A stretch of DNA of 64,000 nucleotides, from positions 248,001 through 312,000 of the forward strand of contig MVQL01000244.1 of NCBI GenBank assembly GCA_002067205.1, in the 5' to 3' direction. Shown one piece after another: positions 52,343 to 64,000 of the stretch (position 1 is the stretch's first letter; each line of letters starts with the position of its first letter). The translations under genes were made by a program, and so were the position numbers. This DNA is from Pelotomaculum sp. PtaB.Bin104. GTDB taxonomy: Bacteria > Bacillota > Desulfotomaculia > Desulfotomaculales > Pelotomaculaceae. The notes beneath the pieces are model-generated. The model made no database searches. It was not told where the DNA came from and worked only from the letters and a program-made list of their open reading frames with translations.

Positions 52343-52609
52343 TTATTGAGCCAATTGTTCATGCAAATCTTTATATTTTCTGCGTGTGGCTTCACCGCCG
52401 CGGAGATGGCGCTCTGCCTTGTTGTATTCGAGAATAGCTTTAATATCCCTGGCCAATTGCTTGTTTAAAGAGGGCAAACGTTCGGTCATATCCTTGTGAA
52501 CCGTGCTTTTACTCACCTGAAAAACTTGTGCGGCACGCCTCACCGTGGCATGGGACTCAAGAATGTATTCACAGATCTCAATTACCCGCTTTTGAATATA
52601 ATCCTGCAT
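52343..52609 (-). CDS. spoIIID: Stage III sporulation transcription regulator SpoIIID
   Basis: 88-aa DNA-binding protein that, in Bacillus and Clostridium, acts in the mother cell under sigma-E and switches genes on or off before sigma-K. Sequence MQDYIQKRVIEICEYILESH followed by helix-turn-helix VRRAAQVFQVSKSTVHKDMT is diagnostic. The family length is 80-95 aa. GGAGGT lies five bases before ATG. A sigma-E-like -10 (CATATACATT, minus strand near 52709-52718) is upstream, but the -35 is not convincing. Confidence 0.96.
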   Translation of the reverse strand: MQDYIQKRVIEICEYILESHATVRRAAQVFQVSKSTVHKDMTERLPSLNKQLARDIKAILEYNKAERHLRGGEATRRKYKDLHEQLAQ

Positions 52610-52773
52610 AGCCTACCTCCAAATTAGCCGACTGTGGTCAGACTCAGGTCACCCGAGGAAGGGAATTGCCCTTTTGCCCGCGCCGTGAGTCTGCTGTCTT
52701 CGTTAGTTAATGTATATGTAAGGCATGCAGGAAATGTTCCGATAAAATAAGAGAACCCAGTGCAGGGTCCTCC

Positions 52774-53736
52774 TTAATTTTCAATTTTCATTAATTTCAC
52801 TCCGCTGTAGTAATGTCCTAAAATAACCTGGTAATTATAGCCATGGTCAGCCATTCCCTTAGCGCCATACTGGCACATGCCTACACCGTGTCCATACCCG
52901 GAGGTGACAAAGGTAACAGCATCCTCTATTACCTGACAGGTGAAATTCGTGGAGCGAAGCCCCAGCAGGTCACGCACCGCCACAGCTGAAAACCGGCTGT
53001 CCCCGATAACAACACTTTTCGGTCTTCCGGTCGCTGTCCTCTCTTTCACCTCTACACCAAACAGGCAATCTGTCCCGGCAGACACAGCTGCGGCTTGAAG
53101 AGACGTACCCATAGCTTCGTCTAATTGATCCAGGCCGAAGGAAGCTGACTGCAGAGGCTGCGGGTCCGCATCATAAGGACAGGCGACACTGCGCAGATAA
53201 GGAAGTTTCTCCTTCCAGACGTCTTCAGAATTTTCGGTTTTACCGCCGCAGGACGCGTGGTAGGCAGGGTCAATTAATTCACCCTGGTAGGTCAGCACAA
53301 GGCCTGCCGTTTCATCAACCGCTTCTTTTACTTTGTAATAATATTCATAATAGAGAACCGACCCCCAGCGCTTTTTCAGATCTTGTCTGGACAGCCAGGC
53401 CTGGCCGTGCCGGTGGTCATCACACACATCCGCGCCGGGGTGAAGCTGGTCGTCCGCGCCACCGGAGCTTATCCGCTTAGCCACATAAGTCCGGGCAGCC
53501 ACCGCCTGCGCTTTCAAGGCCTCAGAGGGAAACTCGGCAGGCATCTCCGCGGCCACCACCCCGATCAGATAATCTTCCAGCTGCATGTGCTGAATCCTGT
53601 CATCCCGGTGCAGGTAAACCCTAACCGCCGGAGTACCGGAAAAAACCAAAGAGGGTATTTGGCTGCTAAGGAAATAGGGCAACCCCAGGACAAGTATGAC
53701 GGTTATGAGCAGAGCACCCACCATAAGCCTGCGCAC
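52774..53736 (-). CDS. spoIID: Stage II sporulation protein D (peptidoglycan lytic transglycosylase)
   Basis: Membrane-anchored enzyme that cuts glycan strands during engulfment of the forespore, working with SpoIIP and SpoIIM. About 320 aa: an N-terminal membrane segment, then the SpoIID core IQHMQLEDYLIGVVAAEMPA, EALKAQAVAARTYV, the segment DPAYHASCGGKTENSEDVW, and SGYGHGVGMCQYGAKGMA near the C terminus. GTG 53736 is chosen, six bases after GGGGTG; the longer frame starts at 53760. In Bacillus a murA copy lies between ywmB and spoIID; here it is absent. A weak hairpin (52753-52770) follows the gene. Confidence 0.95.
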   Translation of the reverse strand: MRRLMVGALLITVILVLGLPYFLSSQIPSLVFSGTPAVRVYLHRDDRIQHMQLEDYLIGVVAAEMPAEFPSEALKAQAVAARTYVAKRISSGGADDQLHPGADVCDDHRHGQAWLSRQDLKKRWGSVLYYEYYYKVKEAVDETAGLVLTYQGELIDPAYHASCGGKTENSEDVWKEKLPYLRSVACPYDADPQPLQSASFGLDQLDEAMGTSLQAAAVSAGTDCLFGVEVKERTATGRPKSVVIGDSRFSAVAVRDLLGLRSTNFTCQVIEDAVTFVTSGYGHGVGMCQYGAKGMADHGYNYQVILGHYYSGVKLMKIEN

Positions 53737-53785
53737 TAAGCACACCCCGCTTAATAACATAAATATTCCATTTAATATTGTATGG

Positions 53786-54568
53786 CTAATATTCAGTTAA
53801 AATAACCGGAGATGCCACATAAACCATGGTACTGTGTTCGGCCGCGCTGCGCCGCAGAGCCACATTAAGGTTTACTTCTTTTCCGTCATACTGAATGCTA
53901 TCGCTTATATACGTACAATATCCGGTTAGGCTGACCAAATTATCCTTAATTGTTTTTTCCTTTACAACCGCGCCCGCTTCATGCAAAATTTTTTCCGCCC
54001 GGGCCGCCAATTCATCGTCGTTCCACTCTTGATCGATCTTCCCGGTTAAGGTAACCGCCACATGCGCGTCGCCTCCATACCGCGCCAGGGAACGATCCAG
54101 CAGTTTTTTATATTGGACTGTCCTACTCTGATCGGCTGCGGCCATATTGATCATTATATGCATATTTTTAAGCTCACCTGGAAAATACATCACCTGTCCC
54201 AATACCGTCAGAACACAACCGTCCGTCAGGGTTCCCGTAAATTTCGTACCACCGGCGTAAGCGTTTTCCCAGCTTTCGAGCTTCTGATCGTTAAGCCTAA
54301 GCCCCATATTTTTAACGGTTTCAGGTACTATTTCAGCCGGGTCCAGCGGTTGCCCGGTTATGGTCTTGGGTTCAACTTTTACCCAACCTGTTATATTAGC
54401 CTCGTTTAATTCCGCACCGGATGATTTAATTAATTCTGCGAGGAAGGCTTCTTCCTGGCCCAGCGCAAGTATATTCTTGCTGGCAGGTGTCATAAGTAAG
54501 AGCAGCAATACTAACAAAAATATTATTCCAGGCACCGGCAGCTCTTTTTTATCCAATTTATACGGCAT
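53786..54568 (-). CDS. YwmB-family protein
   Basis: 260 aa with one N-terminal membrane segment (PGIIFLLVLLLLLMTPA) and an exported domain built of two similar halves (WVKVEPKTITGQ; KLESWENAYAGGTKFTGTLT; VALRRSAAEHSTMVYVASP). This layout and position, between the ATP synthase operon and spoIID, match the YwmB family of spore-formers, whose TATA-box-like fold has no proven function. It is probably transcribed with spoIID. The preceding gap (54569-54741) has no gene. Confidence 0.8.
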   Translation of the reverse strand: MPYKLDKKELPVPGIIFLLVLLLLLMTPASKNILALGQEEAFLAELIKSSGAELNEANITGWVKVEPKTITGQPLDPAEIVPETVKNMGLRLNDQKLESWENAYAGGTKFTGTLTDGCVLTVLGQVMYFPGELKNMHIMINMAAADQSRTVQYKKLLDRSLARYGGDAHVAVTLTGKIDQEWNDDELAARAEKILHEAGAVVKEKTIKDNLVSLTGYCTYISDSIQYDGKEVNLNVALRRSAAEHSTMVYVASPVILTEY

Positions 54569-54741
54569 TTCGTCCCCTTAAACTTCCGTTCAGTTAGAGT
54601 ACTCTCGTCATCAAGAGCCATTACAGCATCACAATTTACCTATAAATATAATATTGCCCAATTATATGGCTGTTATAATTATTAACTGAATATCTATTAG
54701 CTCAATATTGATTTGACGGTAGTATACATCATTAAAACAAT

Positions 54742-54775
54742 AAAAAAACAGGACACCACTCAAAGTAGTGCCCTG
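54742..54775 (-). terminator. Terminator of the ATP synthase operon
   Basis: Stem CAGGGCACTACT/AGTGGTGTCCTG with small mismatches, loop TTG, then seven T on the minus strand. It lies 15 bases after the atpC stop. Confidence 0.9.
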
Positions 54776-54790
54776 CGGAAATATAATTTT

Positions 54791-55192
54791 TTAACGTTTG
54801 GCGTTCAAGCGATTAAGCGCCCGCTTCAGGGCTGCTTCTGCCCGAACAACATCAATATCAGGAGTTTTGGCAGCCAGCCTCTGTTCGGCGCGCATCTTAG
54901 CAGCTTCAGCGCGTTCAATGTCAATTTCATCCAACCGCTCCACAGCGGTGGCTAAAATAGTAACCTTGCTGTCCCTGACCTCCATAAAGCCGCCGCTCAC
55001 GGTCATGATGATCCGGTTGCCTTCATGATCGAACTTGATCAGACCAATCTTAAGCGGTGTGATCAGCGCGGCGTGCCGGGGCAAAATACCCAGTTCACCT
55101 TCAGCCCCGGGAGCAATCACAAATGTAATCTCATCACTGAAAACTTTTTTCTCTGGTGTAACTATCTCCAGTCGCTGAGTCAAATCAGACAT
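54791..55192 (-). CDS. atpC: ATP synthase epsilon subunit
   Basis: Central-stalk subunit of F1 that couples rotor and catalytic head and can inhibit hydrolysis. 133 aa starting MSDLTQRLEIVTPEKKVFS, with GAEGELGILPRHAALITPL in the N-terminal beta-sandwich and a two-helix C terminus (RAEAAKMRAEQRLAAK; AEAALKRALNRL). Start taken as ATG 55192; the longer frame from 55225 is rejected on homology. Last gene of the atp operon, 113 bases after atpD with a palindrome between. Confidence 0.96.
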   Translation of the reverse strand: MSDLTQRLEIVTPEKKVFSDEITFVIAPGAEGELGILPRHAALITPLKIGLIKFDHEGNRIIMTVSGGFMEVRDSKVTILATAVERLDEIDIERAEAAKMRAEQRLAAKTPDIDVVRAEAALKRALNRLNAKR

Positions 55193-55253
55193 ACAATCCA
55201 CTGCCTTTCTATATGTATCACACATATAAGTCTCTGCGTTTTTGCGCAGGATC

Positions 55254-55278
55254 CAGAGCTCCCTTTAAGGGAGCTCTG
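55254..55278 (-). promoter_or_regulatory. Perfect 25-base palindrome between atpD and atpC
   Basis: CAGAGCTCCCTT-T-AAGGGAGCTCTG forms a strong stem in the message, without a T run after it. It lies about 27 bases downstream of the atpD stop and could act as a partial terminator or a processing barrier, lowering atpC relative to atpD. Confidence 0.6.
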
Positions 55279-55305
55279 TACGGGCAGATACCGTCAGGCT
55301 AGCTA

Positions 55306-57604
<2,299 letters not shown>

Positions 57605-57674
57605 ATAGGTTTATCACCACCTTGTTTCTACTAAAACCGGCGATCTTCCTTTATCCTAATAACTTATACTCAGC

Positions 57675-59198
57675 CTATTCAAGTCCATGGGTAGACTTAA
57701 AATCTACCTTGAAAGCTTCAATGGCAGCTTTTAAGTCCTGCACGGTCTGGTCACTCAGCTCGCCTGTTTTGCGAATGGCTTCCAGAATCGATGACTTATT
57801 CGCTCTCAAATATTTCAGGTATTCGGCCTCAAAGGGCAGCACCTGCTCAACCGGCAGATCGTCCATATAACCGCTGGACGCGGCAAAAATACTCGCCACT
57901 TGCTCTTCCACAGGCATCGGCACATACTGGTTCTGCTTCAGCAGCTCCACCATGCGCTCGCCACGGGTCAGCTTGGCCAGCGTCGTCTTGTCCAGGTCGG
58001 ATCCGAACTGGGCAAAGGCTGCCAACTCACGGTACTGAGCAAGGTCCAGGCGCAGGCTGCCCGCGATCTTCTTCATGGCCTTAACCTGTGCATTGCCGCC
58101 AACCCGGGACACTGAGATACCCACGTTAACGGCCGGACGGATACCGGCGTAAAAGAGGTCCGGCTCAAGGAAGATTTGCCCGTCGGTGATGGAGATAACG
58201 TTTGTCGGAATATAGGCGGAAACGTCACCCGCCTGGGTTTCAATAATCGGCAACGCGGTCATGGAACCGGCGCCGAGGTCGTCCGAAAGCTTGCAGGCCC
58301 GCTCCAAAAGGCGGCTGTGCAGGTTGAAGACGTCGCCCGGATAAGCTTCACGTCCGGGAGGCCGGCGCAGCAACAGCGAAAGCTCACGGTAAGCGGAGGC
58401 TTGCTTGGACAGGTCGTCATACACGATCAATACATGTTTGCCCTGGGACATAAACTCTTCACCCATAGCCGCTCCGGCAAAGGGCGCGATGTACAGCAGC
58501 GGGGCCGGATCGGAAGCAGTAGCGGAAACGATAATGGTATAATCCATGGCGCCGGTATCCTGCAGGCGCTGCATCACGTTAGCCACAGTGGACTGCTTCT
58601 GGCCTACAGCGACATAGATGCAGATCACGTCTCCGCCCTTCTGGTTAATGATCGCGTCAATAGCAATCGCGGTCTTTCCAGTCTGGCGGTCACCCAGGAT
58701 AAGTTCACGCTGGCCGCGGCCAATCGGGGTCATTGAATCAATGGCTTTCAAGCCGGTCTGCAAGGGCTGGTGCACGGACTTACGGTACATAACACCAGGG
58801 GCAATCTTTTCAACCGGTAAAAACTTGTCGCTCTGGATCGGGCCCTTGCCGTCCAGCGGCTGGCCCAGCGGGTTTACCACCCGGCCAATCAGGGCATCAC
58901 CCACGGGCACAGAGACAATCCGCCCGGTGCGCTTGACCGTATCTCCCTCTTTAATATGCTTGTACGGTCCAAGAATAACGCAGCCGATGTTATCCTCTTC
59001 CAGGTTGAGGGCCATTCCCAGCACACCGCCGGGAAACTCCAGCAGCTCCATGGACATACATTCCATCAGGCCGTATACCCGGGCGATACCGTCACCGACC
59101 TGGATTACGGTGCCGGCGTCGGTCATTTCGATCTCTGCCTGGTACTTATCTATTTGCTGCCGAATTATCGAACTGATTTCTTCAGGTCGCAAATTCAT
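57675..59198 (-). CDS. atpA: ATP synthase alpha subunit
   Basis: Regulatory nucleotide-binding subunit of F1. 507 aa with Walker [17 protein letters not shown], the arginine-finger region SISRVGG (here [18 protein letters not shown]), [20 protein letters not shown], and N-terminal [13 protein letters not shown] that binds the delta subunit. ATG 59198 is eight bases after GGGGTGA. Confidence 0.98.
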   Translation of the reverse strand: MNLRPEEISSIIRQQIDKYQAEIEMTDAGTVIQVGDGIARVYGLMECMSMELLEFPGGVLGMALNLEEDNIGCVILGPYKHIKEGDTVKRTGRIVSVPVGDALIGRVVNPLGQPLDGKGPIQSDKFLPVEKIAPGVMYRKSVHQPLQTGLKAIDSMTPIGRGQRELILGDRQTGKTAIAIDAIINQKGGDVICIYVAVGQKQSTVANVMQRLQDTGAMDYTIIVSATASDPAPLLYIAPFAGAAMGEEFMSQGKHVLIVYDDLSKQASAYRELSLLLRRPPGREAYPGDVFNLHSRLLERACKLSDDLGAGSMTALPIIETQAGDVSAYIPTNVISITDGQIFLEPDLFYAGIRPAVNVGISVSRVGGNAQVKAMKKIAGSLRLDLAQYRELAAFAQFGSDLDKTTLAKLTRGERMVELLKQNQYVPMPVEEQVASIFAASSGYMDDLPVEQVLPFEAEYLKYLRANKSSILEAIRKTGELSDQTVQDLKAAIEAFKVDFKSTHGLE

Positions 59199-59222
59199 TC
59201 ACTGGTTCACCCCTATCTATAG

Positions 59223-59765
59223 TTAGCTGATTTTCATGAGACGATCTCCGAGGGCAGCCAACTTGGCCTTGATCGTGCCGTCAATTACCTTGTCCCCGAT
59301 CCGGATCAACAACCCTCCGATCAGAGATGGGTCGGTACCATAAGAAACCTGCACTTTTTTTCCGGTTAGCCTGGCCAGTAACTGGTCGACTGCGCTTTTT
59401 TCCTGATCTTTTAAATCCACCACCGAAGTGACCCGGGCCGCCACAATATTACGTCCCACGTTGGCCTGGGCGATAAATTCAGCCACGATATCCCCAAAAA
59501 ATGTCTCCCGCCGGCGATCCACCAGCAATTCAACAAAGTTAAGGGTCAACTCAGATATTTTCCCCTTAAACAACTGGTCAAGCAGTTCCTTTTTCGCGGC
59601 AGCGGTAATCTGGGGGTGGTACAGCACCTTTTGCAGGTCTTTGTTCTCTTGGAGGATCACGTTTACGGCTTTTAATTCTTCTTCTATTTGATCAACTTTA
59701 TTTGATTCTGCGGCAATTTCATATAACGCCGCCGAGTAGCGCCCTGCTACAGCCCCTTTTAGCAT
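59223..59765 (-). CDS. atpH: ATP synthase delta subunit
   Basis: Peripheral-stalk subunit joining F1 to the b subunit (OSCP fold). 180 aa: N-terminal [20 protein letters not shown] helical domain, then [19 protein letters not shown] and the C-terminal signature [20 protein letters not shown]. Overlaps the end of atpF by seven bases, so translation is coupled. Confidence 0.97.
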   Translation of the reverse strand: MLKGAVAGRYSAALYEIAAESNKVDQIEEELKAVNVILQENKDLQKVLYHPQITAAAKKELLDQLFKGKISELTLNFVELLVDRRRETFFGDIVAEFIAQANVGRNIVAARVTSVVDLKDQEKSAVDQLLARLTGKKVQVSYGTDPSLIGGLLIRIGDKVIDGTIKAKLAALGDRLMKIS

Positions 59766-60250
59766 AGCAGTTCCCCTGCCTCTTTAACGAAATCCTGGAC
59801 CAACTCGTGCTGGATGTCGTCGTCAATCTTGCGCTCCAGGATCTTGCCGGCCACAAGAATGGCTAAATTCGCGGCTTGGTCACGCATCTCAGCGACAGCC
59901 TTGTCTTTTTCACGTTGGATATCGACAAGGGCCGAATCTTTCAACCTCTTTGCCTCATTCTTGGCGTTTTCTATGATTTCAGCAGTCTGCTCCTCACCCG
60001 CTTTGACAGCTTTCTGAATAATTTCTTGGGCCTGATCGCGGGCACGGCGCAATTCAGCCTCAAAATCCGCTTTCAGTTGCTCAGCCTGCTGCCTTTCCTC
60101 TTCGGCGGCCGCGATGCTGTCAACAATAAGCTTTTGACGATCGGATAATAATTTCGTCAGCGGCTTATAGGCGACCAATCTAAGCAAAACCAACAATATT
60201 ATGAAGTCAAAGACCTGCGCCAGCAGGGTCGCATTTGGAAAGTTCTCCAA
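59759..60250 (-). CDS. atpF: ATP synthase b subunit
   Basis: Stator subunit: one N-terminal membrane helix ([20 protein letters not shown]) and a long charged coiled coil to the C terminus ([18 protein letters not shown] and so on). Start is TTG 60250, about eight bases after GGAGGGG, giving 163 aa; the frame from 60292 is too long. Upstream, 60251-60418 is a GC-rich spacer between atpE and atpF with short TCAAACGT direct repeats and no gene. Confidence 0.95.
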   Translation of the reverse strand: MENFPNATLLAQVFDFIILLVLLRLVAYKPLTKLLSDRQKLIVDSIAAAEEERQQAEQLKADFEAELRRARDQAQEIIQKAVKAGEEQTAEIIENAKNEAKRLKDSALVDIQREKDKAVAEMRDQAANLAILVAGKILERKIDDDIQHELVQDFVKEAGELLC

Positions 60251-60418
60251 AACTTTTTCCCCTCCATTCAAACGTCTGACACCTGAGGTCAAACGTATAT
60301 TCGGTCGTCAGGGTCCGGAGGTTAGTGAAAACCAACCACCGCTCGCCGTAAATCAGCCGCCTGCTACTAGGCGTCAAACAATAACCAGCATCCGGCTCCC
60401 GACGACTGATGTCTTTTC

Positions 60419-60664
<246 letters not shown>

Positions 60665-60739
60665 CTAAAATTCCCCACCCTTTCAATAATGTTATATTTA
60701 TCCTCTGTTTAACGATAACCTAACACATTTAAAGCCTAC

Positions 60740-61504
60740 TTAGTGCTCCGCGGTAGCTATAGAAATATAAACAATGGAAAGCATGGTAAAGATAAACGCC
60801 TGGATACAACCCACGAAAATACTGAAGGCAAGCCATACCACCGAAGCGATAAATCCCCCCAAAAAGTGAGCCCACACTCCAAATAGCCCCAGCAAAACTA
60901 CCATCATAACCTCGCCGCCATAAATATTCCCAAAAAGACGGAAGGCCAGCGTGACCGGTTTGGAAAACTCTTCGATCAAGTTAATCGGAAGGAAAAATAC
61001 ATAAGGCTGGACAAAATGCTTAAAGTAGCCGGCGCCCTTGTACTTTATCCCATAATAATACATTAGTGCGAAAGTAGTTAGGGACAGGGCGAAAGTAGTA
61101 TTGGGATTAGCTGTCGGGGAACTAAGCGTCGGTACGAGACCAAGTAAGTTGGAAAACAGGATGAAGATAAAAAATGTAACCACTACACCAATGATACTTG
61201 CCCCTTTTTGTGGATCCATGTTCTGGTTGACCAGGTTCCTGATCCCCTCAAACATCATCTCCAGTACATTTTGGCCCCCGCGCGGCTTCCTCATATCCAT
61301 ATTGCGCGTGCAAACAACGGCAAAAATTACTACCAAAGCCATTGCCAGCCAAGTCATCACCATTACTTTTGGAATGAATTCCATATGAATATTGCCAATG
61401 GTTAAATTCCAAAGTATTTGCTTCCCATGCTCATCCGTCTCCCAAAGACGAACAAGACTGCCCCAAATATCCAGCCTGCTTTCAACTTCTTCCATGCTCA
61501 TCAT
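60740..61504 (-). CDS. atpB: ATP synthase a subunit
   Basis: Membrane stator subunit with the two half channels. 254 aa, five to six membrane segments. The essential arginine is in the EEFSKPVTLAFRLFGNIYGG stretch, and the C terminus AFIFTMLSIVYISIATAEH is typical. AGGAGGT lies upstream; start could be either of the first two ATG codons. Confidence 0.97.
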   Translation of the reverse strand: MMSMEEVESRLDIWGSLVRLWETDEHGKQILWNLTIGNIHMEFIPKVMVMTWLAMALVVIFAVVCTRNMDMRKPRGGQNVLEMMFEGIRNLVNQNMDPQKGASIIGVVVTFFIFILFSNLLGLVPTLSSPTANPNTTFALSLTTFALMYYYGIKYKGAGYFKHFVQPYVFFLPINLIEEFSKPVTLAFRLFGNIYGGEVMMVVLLGLFGVWAHFLGGFIASVVWLAFSIFVGCIQAFIFTMLSIVYISIATAEH

Positions 61505-61528
61505 ATTCTTTTTTCACCTCCTTATTTT

Positions 61529-61942
61529 TTAATTTTTTGATTTATATCTCAAAAAGCCAGCAAAACTGGCTTCCTTTAGCAAGGCGCCCGCGACGCTGCA
61601 GGTAAAGATGCAGGAAACCACGAATATACCGGCTGCGGCAGCGTAGATATTGGCAAAGCCTGTTCTGGAGACAAAATACAGGACTATCATGATGATGACA
61701 AGCCGCAGGAAAACCCCGAACATTACCTGAGTACCACCGCGGGGCAAACCGGCCGCAATAGCGGCATGCAACCTTTTACTCAGAAAAAAAGCATTCCACA
61801 TACCCGTGGCTGTACCGATAAGAAAACCCCATACAACAGGATTTCCCGGTTGCAGCAACAGCACGAGGCAATAAAATGCTAAAAACAAGCCTGATATACG
61901 TAATGTCCTGGCTAACTGGCCAGCAAAATCCCAGTCTTGCAT
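61529..61942 (-). CDS. atpI: ATP synthase I-type membrane protein (AtpI)
   Basis: About 137 aa with four hydrophobic segments (LFLAFYCLVLLLQPG; VVWGFLIGTATGMWNAFFLS; FGVFLRLVIIMIVLYFVS; AGIFVVSCIFTCSVAGALL). AtpI helps assemble the c-ring in some species and with AtpZ was proposed as a magnesium transporter. Start at ATG 61942, after GGAGAGGAAG; the longer frame from 62011 overlaps atpZ. First membrane accessory gene before atpB. Confidence 0.88.
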   Translation of the reverse strand: MQDWDFAGQLARTLRISGLFLAFYCLVLLLQPGNPVVWGFLIGTATGMWNAFFLSKRLHAAIAAGLPRGGTQVMFGVFLRLVIIMIVLYFVSRTGFANIYAAAAGIFVVSCIFTCSVAGALLKEASFAGFLRYKSKN

Positions 61943-61949
61943 TTTACAA

Positions 61950-62207
61950 TTACTTCCTCTCCACCAAAAAAACCTGCAAGGTTTTACATATACCAGCAAT
62001 TCCGACAGCAATACCGGCTACAACTCCCGCCAGCATGAGCCAGGGCTCGGTGGCAAACCGGCGATCCAAAAACTGCCCGCAATAGTAACCGGACACTACC
62101 GTGACAGCGAGCTCCGTTCCAATAGCTGTAGCCAAGCTCAGCGCTTGAAGCGCCAACCCCTGACTTTGTTTATTTGGCTCTTGCTCTCTATCTTTTTTTT
62201 CTGCCAT
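61950..62207 (-). CDS. atpZ: AtpZ/AtpI-family small membrane protein
   Basis: 85 aa with a charged N terminus and two membrane helices (ATAIGTELAVTVVSGYYCGQ; PWLMLAGVVAGIAVGIAGIC) joined by FLDRRFATE, the usual AtpZ pattern. First gene of the operon, seven bases before atpI. The 95-base leader (62208-62302) has no clear promoter that I can place. Confidence 0.9.
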   Translation of the reverse strand: MAEKKDREQEPNKQSQGLALQALSLATAIGTELAVTVVSGYYCGQFLDRRFATEPWLMLAGVVAGIAVGIAGICKTLQVFLVERK

Positions 62208-62302
62208 GCTTACTCAGGTAGCCACGTAAAAGTGAACAGGCGCACTAATACCCGCCACCTTACACCTCTACTTATAATCACCTTTGCAATATTATGTTCT
62301 AC

Positions 62303-62324
62303 ACAAAAAGGAGTATTCCTCCTT
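62303..62324 (-). terminator. Terminator between wecB and the atp operon
   Basis: Stem AAGGAG/CTCCTT, loop of five, then five T on the minus strand. It lies about 50 bases after the wecB stop and separates it from atpZ. Confidence 0.75.
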
Positions 62325-62374
62325 AAGCTCAGTTAAATTTATTTGAAATAAAAAGTGGATTATAGAGTGTAGTC

Positions 62375-63529
62375 TTAAGGGTGAAATTCTTCGACGGGTT
62401 CTTGAGAAATTCCAAAATTGTACTTGATTGCCCGCACAATTCTCTCTGAAGCACGCCCGTCACCATAAGGGTTGACAGCGTTGGCCATTTTACTGTAATA
62501 ACCGTGATCGTCCAGCAGGCGACTGGTTTCAGAAAGCACGTCCTCCCGGCCGGTGCCTGCCAGACGCACCGTACCCGCAGCTACCGCCTCTGGGCGCTCG
62601 GTCGTATTGCGCAGGACCAACACGGGCTTGCCCAGAGCGGGGGCCTCTTCCTGGAGCCCGCCGGAATCGCTTAAAACAAGGTAACTGCGGTTGATCAGGT
62701 TGACAAAAGGCTTATATTCCAGAGGTTCAATCAGGTGTACCCGGTCAACCCCGCCCAATTCTTCGTTGACCACATTCCTAACGAGAGGGTTTTTATGTAC
62801 AGGGAATACAACTTCAACATCCTGGTAACTTTCCAGCACTTCCCTGAGCGCCCGGTAAATATCGCGCATGGGCTCACCCAAATTCTCCCTGCGGTGAGTA
62901 GTAACTAATAGCACCCTGTTTCTGTAATCAATTTTATCTAGAATCGGGTCCTCAAAAATATATCCGGGCTGCACGGTGGCCAGCAGGGCATCAATCACCG
63001 TGTTTCCAGTAATATATATATCCTCTCCGGAAATCCCTTCGCTGATAAGGTTTTGTCTGGCTGTGCTGGTGGGGGCAAAGTGCAAGTCGGCCAGCACCCC
63101 GGTCAAATGCCGGTTGATTTCTTCTGGAAAGGGAGAATATTTATCATGAGTTCTCAGCCCAGCCTCAACATGACCGACCGTGATCTGCAGGTAATAAGCA
63201 GCCAAGGCTCCCACAAAAGTGGTGGTTGTATCGCCGTGCACCAGAACCAGGCCCGGTTCCTCCGACTTAAAAACATCCTGCAGACCGTAAAGTGCCCGGC
63301 CGGTAATATCGAAAAGACTCTGGTTTGCACGCATAATGTCCAGATCGTAATCAGGTTTGATCTTAAACAACTGCAGCACCTGGTCCAGCATTTCCCTGTG
63401 CTGAGCCGTAACCACTACTTTACAATCGATTTCACCGGGATACTTCCTAAGTTCCTGCACCAGCGGGGCCATTTTTATCGCTTCCGGCCTGGTACCGAAC
63501 ACGGTAATCACTTTTAACAATTGGTTCAA
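62375..63529 (-). CDS. wecB: UDP-N-acetylglucosamine 2-epimerase (non-hydrolysing)
   Basis: Interconverts UDP-GlcNAc and UDP-ManNAc, a precursor for wall polymers; SLH domains commonly dock on such ManNAc-containing polymers, which fits this surface-rich window. Signatures: VITVFGTRPEAIKMAPLV, VVTAQHREMLDQVLQLF, VHGDTTTTFVGALAAYYL, VGHVEAGLRT, PFPEEINR, VTTHRRENLG, SDSGGLQEEAPALGKPVLVL and TERPEA. The start is uncertain: TTG 63529 gives an N terminus like known enzymes; the frame opens at 63562. Confidence 0.95.
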   Translation of the reverse strand: MNQLLKVITVFGTRPEAIKMAPLVQELRKYPGEIDCKVVVTAQHREMLDQVLQLFKIKPDYDLDIMRANQSLFDITGRALYGLQDVFKSEEPGLVLVHGDTTTTFVGALAAYYLQITVGHVEAGLRTHDKYSPFPEEINRHLTGVLADLHFAPTSTARQNLISEGISGEDIYITGNTVIDALLATVQPGYIFEDPILDKIDYRNRVLLVTTHRRENLGEPMRDIYRALREVLESYQDVEVVFPVHKNPLVRNVVNEELGGVDRVHLIEPLEYKPFVNLINRSYLVLSDSGGLQEEAPALGKPVLVLRNTTERPEAVAAGTVRLAGTGREDVLSETSRLLDDHGYYSKMANAVNPYGDGRASERIVRAIKYNFGISQEPVEEFHP

Positions 63530-63565
63530 CTGCCTTTCGACCCAATTATGAAATAATAACACATA

Positions 63566-64000
63566 TTATGGACCGCTGTAGCAAACCAGCTCTACACCAG
63601 CCTCTTCAAACATTTCCAGCGCCAGGGGGTCCGGGTAACTGCCCTGGAAGACCACTTTCCACACCCCGGCGTTAATTAGAATTTTTGCGCAAAGCAGGCA
63701 GGGCTGGTGGGTCACGTAGCACACGGCATCCTTAATGGCAATACCATAAACTGCGGCCTGAACCACCGCGTTTTGCTCAGCGTGCAGTCCGCGGCAGAGT
63801 TCATGGCGCTCACCGGAAGGCACGCCTTGCTGCTCGCGCAGACATCCGGTATCCAAGCAATGTCTCAGGCCAACAGGAGCGCCGTTATAACCGCTGGCAA
63901 GGATCCGCCGGTCCTTGACAATCAATGCTCCAACCTGCCGCCGCAGGCACGTGGAGCGGTTGGCCACAACTCTGGTAATATCCATAAAATACTGGTCCCA
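63566..64000 (-). CDS. Deoxycytidylate (dCMP) deaminase, N terminus beyond window
   Basis: Zinc enzyme making dUMP from dCMP (ComEB-like). Zinc and proton-transfer motif LHAEQNAV (His, Glu) and PCLLCAK (two Cys) are present, with [12 protein letters not shown] upstream. The last bases of the window read in frame as Trp-Asp-Gln-Tyr-Phe before the methionine at 63985. Family members begin with a similar stretch, so the gene continues past 64000. It lies 36 bases before wecB, probably co-transcribed. Confidence 0.93.
   Translation of the reverse strand, partial: WDQYFMDITRVVANRSTCLRRQVGALIVKDRRILASGYNGAPVGLRHCLDTGCLREQQGVPSGERHELCRGLHAEQNAVVQAAVYGIAIKDAVCYVTHQPCLLCAKILINAGVWKVVFQGSYPDPLALEMFEEAGVELVCYSGP

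Noticed and set aside
52630..52700. AGACTCA/TGAGTCT inverted repeat upstream of spoIIID as a structured RNA
   Set aside because: Arms are only seven bases with a 40-base interior that does not fold into a recognisable motif.

Overview
The window looks like a chromosomal segment of a spore-forming, anaerobic, low-to-mid GC Firmicute. The Desulfotomaculum/Pelotomaculum group of Peptococcaceae is my best guess. This rests on inference from spoIIID, spoIID and ywmB beside a full F1Fo ATP synthase operon, from 2-hydroxyacyl-CoA-dehydratase-type proteins, from abundant SLH-domain (S-layer homology) surface proteins, and from strong GGAGG ribosome binding sites. No rRNA, CRISPR array, insertion sequence or phage module was seen. 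Most genes lie on the minus strand.

Right to left along the minus strand: 61.5-64 kb holds a dCMP deaminase (cut by the window edge) and UDP-GlcNAc 2-epimerase. Next come atpZ-atpI-atpB-E-F-H-A-G-D-C (54.8-62.2 kb), a ywmB-like gene, spoIID and spoIIID (52.3-54.6 kb). From 20.9 to 52 kb lies a large surface-protein region. It holds an SLH-anchored subtilase, an ECF sigma/anti-sigma pair, an acidic SLH protein that is probably the main S-layer subunit, a TolC-like helical protein with two small lipoproteins nearby, two very cysteine-rich secreted proteins, and four further SLH proteins carrying Ig-like modules. It also holds cohesin-like and dockerin-like proteins and a lipoprotein made of repeated SPNGGE domains. 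A papain-like protease carrying the same SPNGGE repeats sits at its left edge on the plus strand. I read this block as a secreted, cell-wall-anchored exo-assembly, part of which may be held together by cohesin-dockerin contacts.

The left third is housekeeping and small-molecule metabolism: L-lactate dehydrogenase, a tRNA-Arg, a DUF445 membrane protein and an ABC uptake system of the nitrate/sulfonate/taurine type. It continues with a three-gene unit (unknown dehydrogenase-like protein, SCP2-like protein, APC permease), a triple-SH3 cell-wall amidase, glutamate racemase, and a two-gene 2-hydroxyacyl-CoA-dehydratase-like system with its ATP-dependent activator. The minus-strand block ends with a metallo-beta-lactamase-fold hydrolase, rph, rdgB, a YfcE-type phosphoesterase and tRNA-Gly. 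An orphan Dam methylase lies between tRNA-Gly and the 3' end of another tRNA at the left window edge.

Where a Shine-Dalgarno sequence clearly favours a start different from the longest reading frame, I used that start and say so. Domain names come from recognising motifs by eye; no database search was run.
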